Of a DNA stretch of 64,000 bases, positions 48,340 through 56,663 are shown piece after piece. Source of the DNA: Desulfomonile sp963700305. GTDB taxonomy: Bacteria > Desulfobacterota > Desulfomonilia > Desulfomonilales > Desulfomonilaceae. The translations under genes were made by a program, and so were the position numbers. Position 1 is the first letter of the stretch. Each line of letters opens with the position of its first letter. The notes beneath the pieces were generated by a model. The model was not told the DNA's origin and did not search any database. It worked only from the letters and a program-made list of their open reading frames with translations. Location of the stretch: assembly GCA_963700305.1 (NCBI GenBank), contig CAVOXB010000022.1, positions 124,001 to 188,000 on the forward strand, given 5' to 3'.

Positions 48340-49198
48340 TCAGGAGTAGCTTTCGAGGTGATACATTATTTTCTCGATGATTTTAGTATCTGGTTGAAAA
48401 GGGTTGTCCGGAGAATCAGGTAACGGTATCTGGTGGCTATTACAGAAGGGAGTTTCTTTCACCTTGAGGTTGTACGCGCTAACCATGAGGAATTCTAGAT
48501 TCACCGCGTCGAGCACATTGCTACGACAAAAGGGTTTCCAGGGCTTTTTGATTTCTGTTTGCCATGAATTCGCGCCACAGGAGGACCGCAAAATAGCCAT
48601 TCACACCGTCGAGTTCTCTCCTGTTCAAGCCAAGTTTCTTTTCACAACCCTTCAGCCCGCCGGTATAGCCGAGTCCCCTCAATAGAAATCTAAGATCAAT
48701 GTGCACCTGATTCATTGGGACCTGCAGGTTGCTTTCAATAAAGGGCACGTCAAAGCACTTTCCGTTATAAGTCACCAGCACCTTATATTTTGCTGCATCA
48801 TGCCGAAACTGATCGAGATTATGACCTCTCACGTAATGGTACAACCTGTTTCCGTCGTACATGGCTATTGTGGTCACGTAGCCTCGATTCCCAGCCAAAC
48901 CGTTGGTTTCTATGTCCAGATACGCGGTGGAATGTCTGAAATCAGGAAAGAGCCTCCAAAGATAATTTGATGGGAGGTATTTCCCAAAATATGACGGGTC
49001 ATCGTCCTCGAGGTAATCCAGCGATTCTCTTATTCGCATGTTCAGTAGGGGGAACTCGGTCGTCACGCCCGAACGCGGATCGAGTGCATCTTCCCAGCTC
49101 GTGATTCCTCTGGACCACAGCCTTTCTTCTGATTTAGGGCCTATTCCCGGGACATGACAGAAGGTGTTTTTCAGCAATTTACTCTCCGATGATTCCAT
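48340..49198 (-). CDS. YprB-like RNase H-fold 3'-5' exonuclease (frameshifted)
   Basis: A DEDD-type nuclease. HVPGIGPKSEERLWSRGI is an N-terminal helix-hairpin-helix-like piece. STAYLDIETNGLAG holds DxE (motif I), YNGKCFDVPFIESN motif II, and HIDLRFLLRGLGY the Asp of motif III. The frame breaks at ETLLS; removing one G near 48528 restores SYNVLDAVNLEFLMVSAYN with motif IV Asp, and the protein ends at 48340 (about 285 residues). It probably cuts single-stranded nucleic acid. Monocistronic. Confidence 0.82.
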
Positions 49199-49412
49199 TC
49201 GATTAGTGATAATACACGAATTTTCCCCAGAGTGTTATAGGTTGGAGGCTTTTGCGAGGGATGCAGTGAGAGAATTTGAAGATCGGTAGCGTAGCAAAAA
49301 GTCAAGCCCCTTACGGTTGTGCTGTCCTTGAAATTGCTTTAGTCTGAAAACACGTGACTTCGAAAACTCGGCTAAGGTGTTTCGACTAACATGAAATTGA
49401 AACGGGGTGCGG

Positions 49413-50556
49413 ATGGTTAAGCAACTGGTTTTCGTGGGGGGCGGTCATGCCCATTTAACTGCTCTACTCAGAAGCGCAGACTATATCAGTCGAGGCCACA
49501 AGGTCACGCTGATCAGCCCGGATATTTATCATTACTATTCCGGTATGGGCCCCGGAATGCTTTCCCGGATGTATGAGCCTCGAGAGGTCAGATTTCACAT
49601 TGAGAAGCTGGCATCAGATCGCAAAGCTTCGTTTATAAAAGATAAAGTAGTACGCGTGCGGGCAAGAGATCGCGTGCTGGAGCTGGAGTCGGGGCAGGAA
49701 GTGCCCTACGACGTGGTTTCTTTCAATACAGGAAGCTCCGTGCCCACGGATCTTGTTGCGGGTTCGGCGGAGCGCGTTTATCCGGTCAAACCTATAATCA
49801 ATTTGCTGAGGGCGCAAAAGACCTTACGGCAAGAGGTCCGCGACCGAACCCCAAACATTCTTGTGGTAGGTGGAGGCCCTGCAGGCGCGGAACTTTCGGG
49901 AAACATTCACCGTCTGGTTTCGGCTGACGGTGCAAAAGCAAATATTACCCTTATCGCCGGGAAAAAGCTGCTTCCCGCCCTTCCTGGAAAAGTCCGCGAC
50001 CTGACACTTGTTTCCTTCGAGAAACGCGGCATACGCGTGCTTGAGAATTCACATGTGACTCGCATCGAAGACGAGGCTGTGCTCCTGAAAGAAGGCAGCC
50101 GTCTTGCCTACGATATGGTTTTTCCAGCTCTGGGCGTGCACGTCCCTCACCTTTATTCAAGGCTTCGGGTCTTCCGGTGGGACAGGACGGCGGACTCCTG
50201 ATAAACGATTATTTACAGAGCGTCGAGTATCCAGAAATTCTTGGCGGCGGTGACTGCGTATCATTTCAGAGTGTTAAACTCGACAAGGTGGGAGTCTACG
50301 CAGTTCGTCAGAATCCGATTCTGTATCATAATCTCATGGCTGCGTTGGAAGACGGAAAAATGGAAAAATTTCTACCGCAGAAGGTGTACATACTGATTTT
50401 CAACCTTGGAGACGGCACTGGAATCTTCGTGCGAAAATCCTGGGTGTGGAACGGAAGGCTTACGCGTTTCTGCTGAAAGACTACATAGACCGCAAATTCA
50501 TGAAAAAATTTCAGGTATCCGGAGAATTGGACGATCAATCGGAACTCTTTTACTGA
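49413..50556 (+). CDS. FAD/NAD(P) oxidoreductase related to the SelD-fused domain (two frameshifts)
   Basis: A pyridine-nucleotide-disulfide-oxidoreductase-type flavoprotein of about 381 codons. FAD loop VFVGGGHAHLTALL at the start, ISPDIYHYYSGMGPGML, and the NAD loop ILVVGGGPAGAELSG are clear. The layout resembles the family whose members are also fused to the N-terminus of selenophosphate synthetase (TIGR03169, by memory). Frames change near 50190 and 50463; the last frame reads DYIDRKFMKKFQVSGELDD and stops at 50556. It lies near a selenoprotein cluster, but a role in selenium use is only suggested by the relationship. Confidence 0.78.
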
Positions 50557-50620
50557 ACCGAATGGCGAGACTAAGACTATATCGGTTCCCAACAACTAAT
50601 GTCCAATTGGGGGAGAGAAC

Positions 50621-50690
50621 AATTCGTAGGTGCCGGCCTCCGCGGCGGCATATCTTTAAAAATGATCTATTATGTCTATGGAATGAGGCG
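50621..50690. repeat. Palindromic element, copy D (left half)
   Basis: AATTCGTAGGTGCCGGCCTC and CATATCTTTAAAAATGATCT match the left half of the element at 42106. The mirrored right end is missing or decayed. Confidence 0.7.
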
Positions 50691-50769
50691 CGGCGATTGT
50701 CTGTTAGCGTGGCCAAAATATGGGAAAGTTTTCAGGTCTTCAAATTATCTTTAGTTGAAAGGAGATGTC

Positions 50770-51084
50770 GTGTCAGAGTTCAAGAATGTTTCGGTAGTCA
50801 AAGAGGCCAATGTTTACTTTGAGGGAAAAGTTACGAGTCGCACCGTTCTTTTTTCGGATGGTTCTAAGAAGACGCTGGGTATAATGCTTGCCGGAGAATA
50901 CGAATTCAACACGGCGGACAAGGAGATCATGGAGATTATGGCCGGAGACCTCGAGGTCTTATTGCCCGGATCGGCCGAATGGAAAATAGTAAAGGGCGGA
51001 GAAAAGTTCGAGGTGCCTCCGCAGTCCAAGTTCAGTCTACACGTCAAGAGCCTAACTGACTATTGTTGCTCCTTCATCAAATGA
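50770..51084 (+). CDS. ppnP: Pyrimidine/purine nucleoside phosphorylase (PpnP, DUF1255 cupin)
   Basis: A 104-residue single-domain cupin: VYFEGKVTSRTVLFSDGSKKT, LGIMLAGEYEFNTA and KGGEKFEVPPQSKFSLHVK are diagnostic of YaiE/PpnP. It cleaves nucleosides with phosphate to free bases. GTG 50770 after AAAGGAGATGTC is preferred; the TTG at 50755 adds five residues. It faces the TVP38 gene tail to tail. Confidence 0.92.
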   Translation: MSEFKNVSVVKEANVYFEGKVTSRTVLFSDGSKKTLGIMLAGEYEFNTADKEIMEIMAGDLEVLLPGSAEWKIVKGGEKFEVPPQSKFSLHVKSLTDYCCSFIK

Positions 51085-51163
51085 AAGTGATCCGCGATCG
51101 TGTGGCTTACGGATTCGCTCGCTAGTTGCCTACAATGAGCATGTCCATTTTTTTGTCCAAGGC

Positions 51164-51884
51164 TTACTGCTGCTCCTGAGACGGCGATATGGATTTTTCC
51201 GCTTCCTGCAGACTCTTGCGCGCGAGTTGGGTGACGAACAAGGCAACCGCAACAGTGGCAACGAGTCCGAACCAGAAAAATACCCGACCAGCCAGGCCTT
51301 GCTCCACGTTTCCTGCGGCCGCGTCCGCGAAGGATCCGGCTGCAGAACCGAAATACACATACATTAGCCCCGGCTGGAATCATTCCCGATCAGGGAAGCG
51401 AGAGCATAATGTTTGAATGAAACCTTGGTCAAGCCAAGCGCATAATTAAGAAAATTAAAAGGAAATAAAGGGCTCAGGCGCAAGAGGAACACGATCTTGA
51501 ATCCCTCTTTACCAACGGCTTCATCCACTGCGGCAAATTTGGAGTTTCCTGCTACCTTAGCAGCGATCCAATCCCGTGCTAGTGTGCGTCCCACAAAAAA
51601 CACGGCGCAAGCTCCGAGGGTTGCACCGATCCAGGCACTCCGAAACCCGACCGGCACACCGAAAAGAAATCCCGCTCCCAGTGTCAGCACCGATCCAGGC
51701 AAAAAGAAAACGCTTGCTACAACATAAAAAAGTACACAAAGACAGGCGCCCATGAGCCAAGCCCTTTTGTCCACTCCAAAAAGCCTGTGAGATACTGTTT
51801 CAGAGGCAAAAACCACGCTGCTGCAATGATAGCGGCGATTACAATACAACATGCAATTAACTTGAACAGTCGTTTCGTCAGCAT
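51164..51884 (-). CDS. TVP38/TMEM64-family (SNARE-associated DedA-like) membrane protein (three frameshifts)
   Basis: ATG 51884 opens MLTKRLFKLIACCIVIAAII and then EWTKGLGSWAP. A shift in the T6 run near 51732 leads into VASVFFLPGSVLTLGAGFLF, then FRLSPLFPFNFLNYALGLTK (written here as LRLSPLFP). Two extra bases, near 51387 (GGGAATG) and near 51372 (CGGGGCT), must go to reach MYVYFGSAAGS and the C-terminus at 51164. The repaired protein of about 240 residues has the full SNARE-associated core. These proteins often lie next to mercuric-reductase or thiol-reductase genes. It is the last gene of the selenoprotein cluster, 53 bases after the previous gene. Confidence 0.82.
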
Positions 51885-51937
51885 GGTTCATTATCTCAGA
51901 TAACAGCGAGGGAGGACAGTGACGCAACGCAGATCGT

Positions 51938-52255
51938 TCATTTATCGAACAAACGTTTCAGTATGCCCTTTTTCTGCGGTTCGAGCATTGGCATCCCCAA
52001 ATTTTGCCTTATTGCAGTGATCAGCCTCTCTTCAGGAATATCCGAGCCTTCCACTATCACTTCGTCGTCTATCATTATTGCCGGAGCAGCGGGCAGATCG
52101 AGTTCCGCCCATTCGTCGGATCGGTATTCAGCCTGTGGCTTGGATATCATTTCTATTTCTATCGGATACTCTGCGCCCAAACTGGACGACATCTCCTTGA
52201 AATGCTTTCAGGGCCTTCCACAAGGGTCATTAAGGAAAAAACGTAGTTTTGGCAT
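51938..52255 (-). CDS. Small glutaredoxin/thioredoxin-fold selenoprotein (CGRPU)
   Basis: ATG 52255 follows GGAGGTGTTATA. The frame reads MPKLRFFLNDPCGRP-U-KHF and continues without break to TAG at 51938: 105 residues if TGA 52210-52208 (codon 16) is Sec. Residues 4-9 form strand 1, the C-x3-U pair follows where thioredoxin-fold proteins hold the CxxC, and LPAAPAIMIDDEVIVEGSDI gives the cis-Pro segment (AAPAI) and strands 3-4. Without Sec the shorter frame from 52192 would lose strand 1 and the redox pair. The hairpin CGTCC-AGTTT-GGGCG lies about 20 nt after the UGA. It lies 17 bases after the DsbD fusion, so it is probably its cytoplasmic or substrate-side partner. Confidence 0.8.
52182..52210 (-). 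promoter_or_regulatory. Candidate SECIS for the CGRPU protein (weaker)
   Basis: After the UGA, 19 bases lead to CGTCC, loop AGTTT, GGGCG (one U-G pair); the loop starts about 25 nt after UGA with G second. A shorter alternative, GGA-GATGTCG-TCC with CAA/TTG below, starts its loop at about 15 nt. Either could serve. This is the least clear of the elements. Confidence 0.45.
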
Positions 52256-52272
52256 TATAACACCTCCATGTT

Positions 52273-54055
52273 TCATGAATCAGAAGCCGTGAGTCGACCG
52301 GCTTTTATCATTCTGGACAAGAATTGATCCGCAGGAACAAAGTGTCCTACCCTCAGTTCAGGCAATTCCTTGCCATTGCGGTCGAGAAAAATCACCGTTG
52401 GCACTCCTCTTACGGAATACTCTCTCACCAGAAGCTCGAGAGCTGGATCGCCCTTCGTGGTCAGATCTGCCCTTACCATGACGAAGCGTTCAGTTTGCTT
52501 GACAATCTCTGGATCTCGAAAGGTGACGTGCTCCATTTCTCGACAAGGAGTGCACCAGTCAGCGGAAAAATCCAAGATCACGGGTTTTCCAAGATTTCGT
52601 GCCTGTTCCATAATCTCAGGAGAATAAGGCTTCCAAGGGATGCCCGGCCCGCCTGATATTACCAGTGGGGTCACGAGATAGAGGCAAATCACTACTCCGG
52701 CTGCCCCTACTAATGTTCTCAGAGAGCGAAAGATCCTGGACCCATTCTGGGTGACGTCGAGCCAACCAAGGTGCACTCCAGCCGCCAGAAATACGGCTGC
52801 CAGCAAAACCACTCCGAACGACGACGGAAGCACCGGCTGTAGAAAGAAAGCAGCCATACCAACCAGCACCCAGCCCATTAGTTTGCGAACCCACAGCATC
52901 CACTCTCCGGACCCGGGGAGGCGCTCCAGATTTCCGGAAAACATTGCAATCATGAAAAGCGGTAGGCCCAAACCCATGCTCAAAGTGAAAAAGATCAGGA
53001 ACCCGAGCCATGGACTGCCCAGGCTCGCCACCCAGGTTAACAATCCCAGAATAAACGGCCCAAGACAGGGCGCTGCTACGACTCCAAGCGTCAGTCCCAT
53101 GAACAGGCTCCCAAAATATCCTGTATATGACTTGGACGCGGAGGTAGTCAGACGCTCAGGCAAGCGTAGCTCCCAAAGCCCGAACAGACTCGCCGCGAAA
53201 ACAACGAGAGCGGTAGCTACCAGAATCAGCGTTAGTGGGTGACGAAGCGCGTCTCCCATGAGGCTGCCGGTCAGCGCTGCCGTAACTCCCAGCAATGAAT
53301 TCGTCAACGCCAGTCCACCCACATAGAGAATCCCGTGAACCGCAAGCTTCCCTCGGCTCTGGCCCGACCTGCCGCCAAAAAATGAGACTGTAATAGGGAT
53401 CAAGGGATACACGCAGGGCGTCAGATTCAAAGCCAAGCCGCCCGCAAAAACTCCCAATAATGTCCAAATCATTGCCCAACCATAAAGCTGACCAGCGGCC
53501 TCAGATTTGCTCGCTGATGCAGCGCGCTCCGGGCTGCTCTCCACGGGGAGACCAGCGGCAGCCCACTCAGGAAATCCCATGGGATCTCGGTAGACATTCT
53601 TGTAACCCAAACTAACCGCCACACGGGCAGCCGAGTCGCTCCGGACTCAAGTGAGCCCTGCTCAATAGAATATAATTATTCTATCCTTGTCAGGCCCGAG
53701 CACCGTAGCCAGATCGGCTTGTTTTCGCCATCTGGACCACCAAGTGGGCTCTATTGGGAAATTCACCGCGGCCTTGACATGGCCAGAAGCGAATTCCCAA
53801 TCCTGGCGGGTATCCACCAACAAGATTTTTTCAAGGTTTCTTTCGTATCCGCTCTTTGAGCTCGTTCGTGCTTGTCAGTTGGTATCCGCCACTCTTGGCT
53901 TCCTCGATCACGTCGTTCCAGGTGGCTTCTCTTGGGGCAACCGCCCGATTGGTGACCCACAATACTCCCACTGTGGCTATTGCCAGTATCAGGGGAACCC
54001 AAAGAGTCTTCCAGTTCATGCGAACCGACATATTCGCCCTCAGGGGCCCTTTCAT
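52273..54055 (-). CDS. Rhodanese-DsbD-thioredoxin membrane fusion with two Sec (U131, U136)
   Basis: Overlaps the upstream gene by ATGA. Residues 14-31 are a membrane anchor, about 60-180 a rhodanese domain (LLVDTRQDWEFASGHV, NFPIEPTWWSRW). It holds DRIIIFY-U-AGLT-U-VRSDSA, then VSLGYKNVYRDPMGFPEW. Cysteines are expected at both U positions in the active loop. A DsbD core of about eight helices follows (NLTPCVYPLIPITVSFFGG; VAAPCLGPFI, its two Cys), and a C-terminal thioredoxin domain with WCTPC. TGA codons are at 53664-53662 and 53649-53647, in frame with each other and with the frame starting 53622. One base must be dropped near 53850 (KERIRKK becomes KERYERNLEKI). About 593 residues. Likely moves reducing power across the membrane to or from the selenorhodanese. 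Confidence 0.82.
53614..53649 (-). promoter_or_regulatory. Candidate SECIS for the second rhodanese Sec (U136)
   Basis: After UGA 53649-53647, 14 bases lead to GGCTGCC (53632-53626), loop CGTGT, and GGCGGTT (53620-53614), a 7-bp stem with wobble pairs. The loop starts 22 nt after UGA with G second. It is mutually exclusive only with the outer extension of the first element, so both inner hairpins can exist at once. Confidence 0.55.
53633..53664 (-). promoter_or_regulatory. Candidate SECIS for the first rhodanese Sec (U131)
   Basis: After UGA 53664-53662, 13 bases lead to the perfect stem GAGTC (53648-53644) / GACTC (53637-53633) with loop CGGAGC. The loop starts 19 nt after UGA and has GG at positions 2-3. 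An outer GCAG (53661-53658) / CTGC (53630-53627) pairing can extend it. The stem contains part of the second UGA. Confidence 0.65.
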
Positions 54056-54507
54056 ATGGCCCCTTCCCTTTTGAGCTTGCCTATTATGAACGCGGCGCCC
54101 GAGCCGGAAAGGCCCAATGCTGCGGCCAATGCGTCGGGATCGGTCGAGCCGGTCTTCTTGATACTCTCCAGGGCCTCTTGCTCCAGTTCTTCAAGCCAAT
54201 CCTCAAATAGTATGAGCAGCTCCGGGTCCGCAACGGACATAAGTTGCTCGGATTGCGTGATCTTTCCCACCAAACTGCGACACATTGCTGTTGGATCGAC
54301 ACCTTCGTCCACGCATGTGGCCAGTCAATAGTGAACCAGCCCAAGGGTCTTCTCTCTACCTTCTCCCTCACTGAGTTTGGCTAAGAAATCCCGGAGCGCT
54401 TCCTCTCCCAAAACTGAAAACAGTTTTCGGACTGTTTCAGCGAGTTGCTGCGCCGCCTCATTCGGGTCCATGGAATCAACCAGCTGTTGAATCGCATTCA
54501 TGGGCAT
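54052..54507 (-). CDS. Conserved 151-aa selenoprotein with U-x3-C motif (Sec61)
   Basis: Two frames on the minus strand (54507-54325 and 54324-54052) are one frame split by TGA 54327-54325. Read through it gives EKTLGLVHY-U-LATCVDEGVDP, then MCRSLVGKI, an all-helical protein. The first helical half (residues about 1-50) and the C-terminal half (about 95-151, TDPDALAAALGLSGSGAAFI, winged-helix-like) flank the U-x3-C. A stop here would remove two thirds of the protein, yet translation signals for the rest would be absent. ATG 54507 lies inside the end of arsR (10-base overlap), and the TGA at the end overlaps the next ATG (ATGA). I do not know its function; a redox or metalloid-binding role fits the motif. 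Confidence 0.78.
54292..54327 (-). promoter_or_regulatory. Candidate SECIS for Sec61 of the 151-aa protein
   Basis: After the UGA, 13 bases lead to TGGACGA, loop AGGTG, then TCG-A-TCCA: a 7-bp stem with a single bulged base on the 3' side. The loop starts 21 nt after UGA and holds GG at positions 2-3. This spacing and loop match the bacterial consensus well. Confidence 0.72.
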
Positions 54508-54854
54508 TGCTTTTCCCTATTAGAAAGTGTCACGTTGTGCCAATAGATCCGCGGCTGAGCGCCTAGATCCCTCACTATGTCCATGATTCGCTTGTCTGCC
54601 ATCTCATAGTGAACGAAGAGCCCTTTCCGCTCCACATTCACTAGAAGAGATCGCCTCAGCTCTTTAAGGTGATGAGAAACCAACGGCTGAGAAAGATTCA
54701 TCTCTTCCACAATCTTTGAGACGGTCTTCTTGCCGTCGGACAACGAAAGCAGAATACGAAGCCTATTTTCGTCCGATAAAGATTTGACCACAAATGCCAC
54801 GAGGTTTAGGCCGGAATCCAAAGCGGGACCATTTTCTTGTTTTTTCTCAGGCAC
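54498..54854 (-). CDS. ArsR-family winged-helix repressor, first gene of the selenoprotein cluster
   Basis: A 118-residue ArsR-type protein. KSLSDENRLRILLSL is helix 1-2; VSKIVEEMNLSQPLVSHHLKEL is the recognition helix-turn-helix and LVNVERKGLFVHYEMAD the wing. The alpha3 metal motif ELCVCD of ArsR/SmtB is replaced by VSKIVEEM, and the only Cys is near the C-terminus (KQCP). It is therefore not a classical metal sensor nor a two-Cys SqrR-type sensor. GTG 54854 follows GAGG. It probably represses its own operon through the palindrome at 54891-54914. Confidence 0.9.
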   Translation of the reverse strand: MPEKKQENGPALDSGLNLVAFVVKSLSDENRLRILLSLSDGKKTVSKIVEEMNLSQPLVSHHLKELRRSLLVNVERKGLFVHYEMADKRIMDIVRDLGAQPRIYWHNVTLSNREKQCP

Positions 54855-54890
54855 TGTGGGGCCTCATTGGGACTTCAGCGGACGTGATGG

Positions 54891-54914
54891 ATCAATATAT
54901 AAATGCCTATTGAT
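54891..54914. promoter_or_regulatory. Candidate ArsR operator (7-10-7 palindrome)
   Basis: ATCAATA (54891-54897) and TATTGAT (54908-54914) are perfect inverted repeats separated by ten bases, 37-60 bases upstream of the arsR start and surrounded by AT-rich promoter-like sequence (TTGACC near 54928-54933 on the minus strand as a -35 candidate). Position and symmetry fit an ArsR-family site. Confidence 0.6.
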
Positions 54915-55118
54915 ATAATAAAGCTTGAGGTCAAAAAAAGCAAGCAAAATTGCCTTCGCGTTCCATCAGAGAATCTTGAGGCACAGAGAGTTCATAATTC
55001 CCGCGCCGGCAATGGGCGGATCCTCGCCATTTTCCTTTCTCGGACGCACATATAATTAACCAACGGTTTCATAAAATTGCATAACGTTTTTATTTGACGA
55101 GACATATTATATCTGGTA

Positions 55119-56663
55119 ATGCATGGCCGAGAACGACATGCGGGGTTGTATATGTTTTCCATCATCAAAGGAAAATTTGGCGACGCTGTAAAACTGCCGA
55201 ACCATACCCTTTTATACGGGATAATACTAGTAATGCTCGGGGGATTTGTCACATTAGGGTCATTGACTCGCATTTACGAGTTAAGGGAATTTTTCCCTTT
55301 GCGCCTCCCCGATCAGGTGAACGAATTCATCCTAAACTATGTGCCTTTTATACTCGGGACCTTCATAACCTCCGTTGCTGCCCTTGCGGGGGTCATTGTG
55401 GGGGTAAATTGGCTCTGTTCGGGTCTGAAACAAGTGTCCAGGCTTCGTGTGGCGCTGAGATGGCCGGGAGAATATTACCGTCCTGAGACCGTGTCCCTGG
55501 GATTGAAAGAAGGTAAACTTCGTTCATATGATCACGCTCCTTCCCTGCTGTTCTATCTACTAGGGAAAATCTGGTCAAATGCTAAATATATTTCGGAAAT
55601 ACCGGGCCATATCGTCCGATGGAACATTAGATTCATATGGAAGGCTATTGCTATTGGAATAGTCATACATTTTGCTTTCAAGTCTTTGAATTTTCTGCCC
55701 GCGTATCTTTCAGGCATCGGCCTCGGTACAGGATATGTGATCCCCTCACCCATGCCTTTCTACAATCTCCTTATTGCAGCTTGTGTCCTGAAATTGATCA
55801 TCGCTTTCAGCCTTATTCCGCTGAAGAAGCCCGGGGCGTCGCGCGAAATGGATTCCATGATAGTGGAGGGTCGAGGGCATCCGTCTTTATTCTTCTCGCT
55901 TCTCGAAGAGGGGTCCAAGATATTTTCTCATAAAGGGTTTTCCAACAGGATTTCACGGTCCAGACCGGTCCTATGCGAAGACGGCGAAACATTGATGGGC
56001 ACGTTCGTTGAAAGCTTCCCGGAATATATAAAAACGTCGTCCAGGGCCGCCGCCCTTCTTAGCCTCTGCATCGGCTCCATAATGGTACTTGTAGGCTTCT
56101 TGCAGATAATTCTCATGCAGTACCCAAGTTTTTCGGTAAGTTATGAAGAGTTTTTTCGCCTTTATTCAGTGAGCATGGTCATGGACATACTCTTGAACGT
56201 ATCTATGATCCTTTTGGGCAAGAGTTTTCTGGACCAAGCCCGGGCTCTCATGTCTGTCTATAGATTCAGATCCAGTCTAGTATACGTCGAAGCCAAAGGC
56301 GAATTTGAACGGAAGGTCTTGCCTGATTTGAAGGGGATTGTCTCACCCGAACGCTTGTTCAATCCGCTGACCCAATGTGCGTTCAATGTCCGCTATTTTA
56401 CGGCCGAGGCAGTTTCGGAGTCGATCACGCCTGAAGGGGTGCGCGAACTCGTGGGTCTCGAAACTTCCGGCAGATTGGCCAAAGACGTGGCAAGATTGAA
56501 GTACCTGCCGTTCCAGGTGAATTTCGTTGAAAGATACCCTTCATCCTGGGCGCCTGATGAATCAGACATGGACGAACAAATAGTCCAAGTCACCGGCGAA
56601 CCGCTCGGAATAGGCGAAGATGCTCCTACCGCAGCGGGAATCTCATCGGGAAACTGCACATGA
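55119..56663 (+). CDS. Polytopic membrane protein of unknown function
   Basis: 514 residues with about six to seven hydrophobic helices (YGIILVMLGGFVTLGSL; FILGTFITSVAALAGVIVGV; FIWKAIAIGIVIHFAF; AAALLSLCIGSIMVLVGF). A hydrophilic region near 230-310 and a soluble C-terminal domain (about 400-514) follow. I do not recognise the family. It ends in ACATGA, overlapping the start of the lytic transglycosylase, so the two are coupled, which suggests an envelope function. ATG 55119 or the in-frame ATG 55152 may be the start; neither has a strong ribosome-binding site. Confidence 0.72.
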   Translation: MHGRERHAGLYMFSIIKGKFGDAVKLPNHTLLYGIILVMLGGFVTLGSLTRIYELREFFPLRLPDQVNEFILNYVPFILGTFITSVAALAGVIVGVNWLCSGLKQVSRLRVALRWPGEYYRPETVSLGLKEGKLRSYDHAPSLLFYLLGKIWSNAKYISEIPGHIVRWNIRFIWKAIAIGIVIHFAFKSLNFLPAYLSGIGLGTGYVIPSPMPFYNLLIAACVLKLIIAFSLIPLKKPGASREMDSMIVEGRGHPSLFFSLLEEGSKIFSHKGFSNRISRSRPVLCEDGETLMGTFVESFPEYIKTSSRAAALLSLCIGSIMVLVGFLQIILMQYPSFSVSYEEFFRLYSVSMVMDILLNVSMILLGKSFLDQARALMSVYRFRSSLVYVEAKGEFERKVLPDLKGIVSPERLFNPLTQCAFNVRYFTAEAVSESITPEGVRELVGLETSGRLAKDVARLKYLPFQVNFVERYPSSWAPDESDMDEQIVQVTGEPLGIGEDAPTAAGISSGNCT

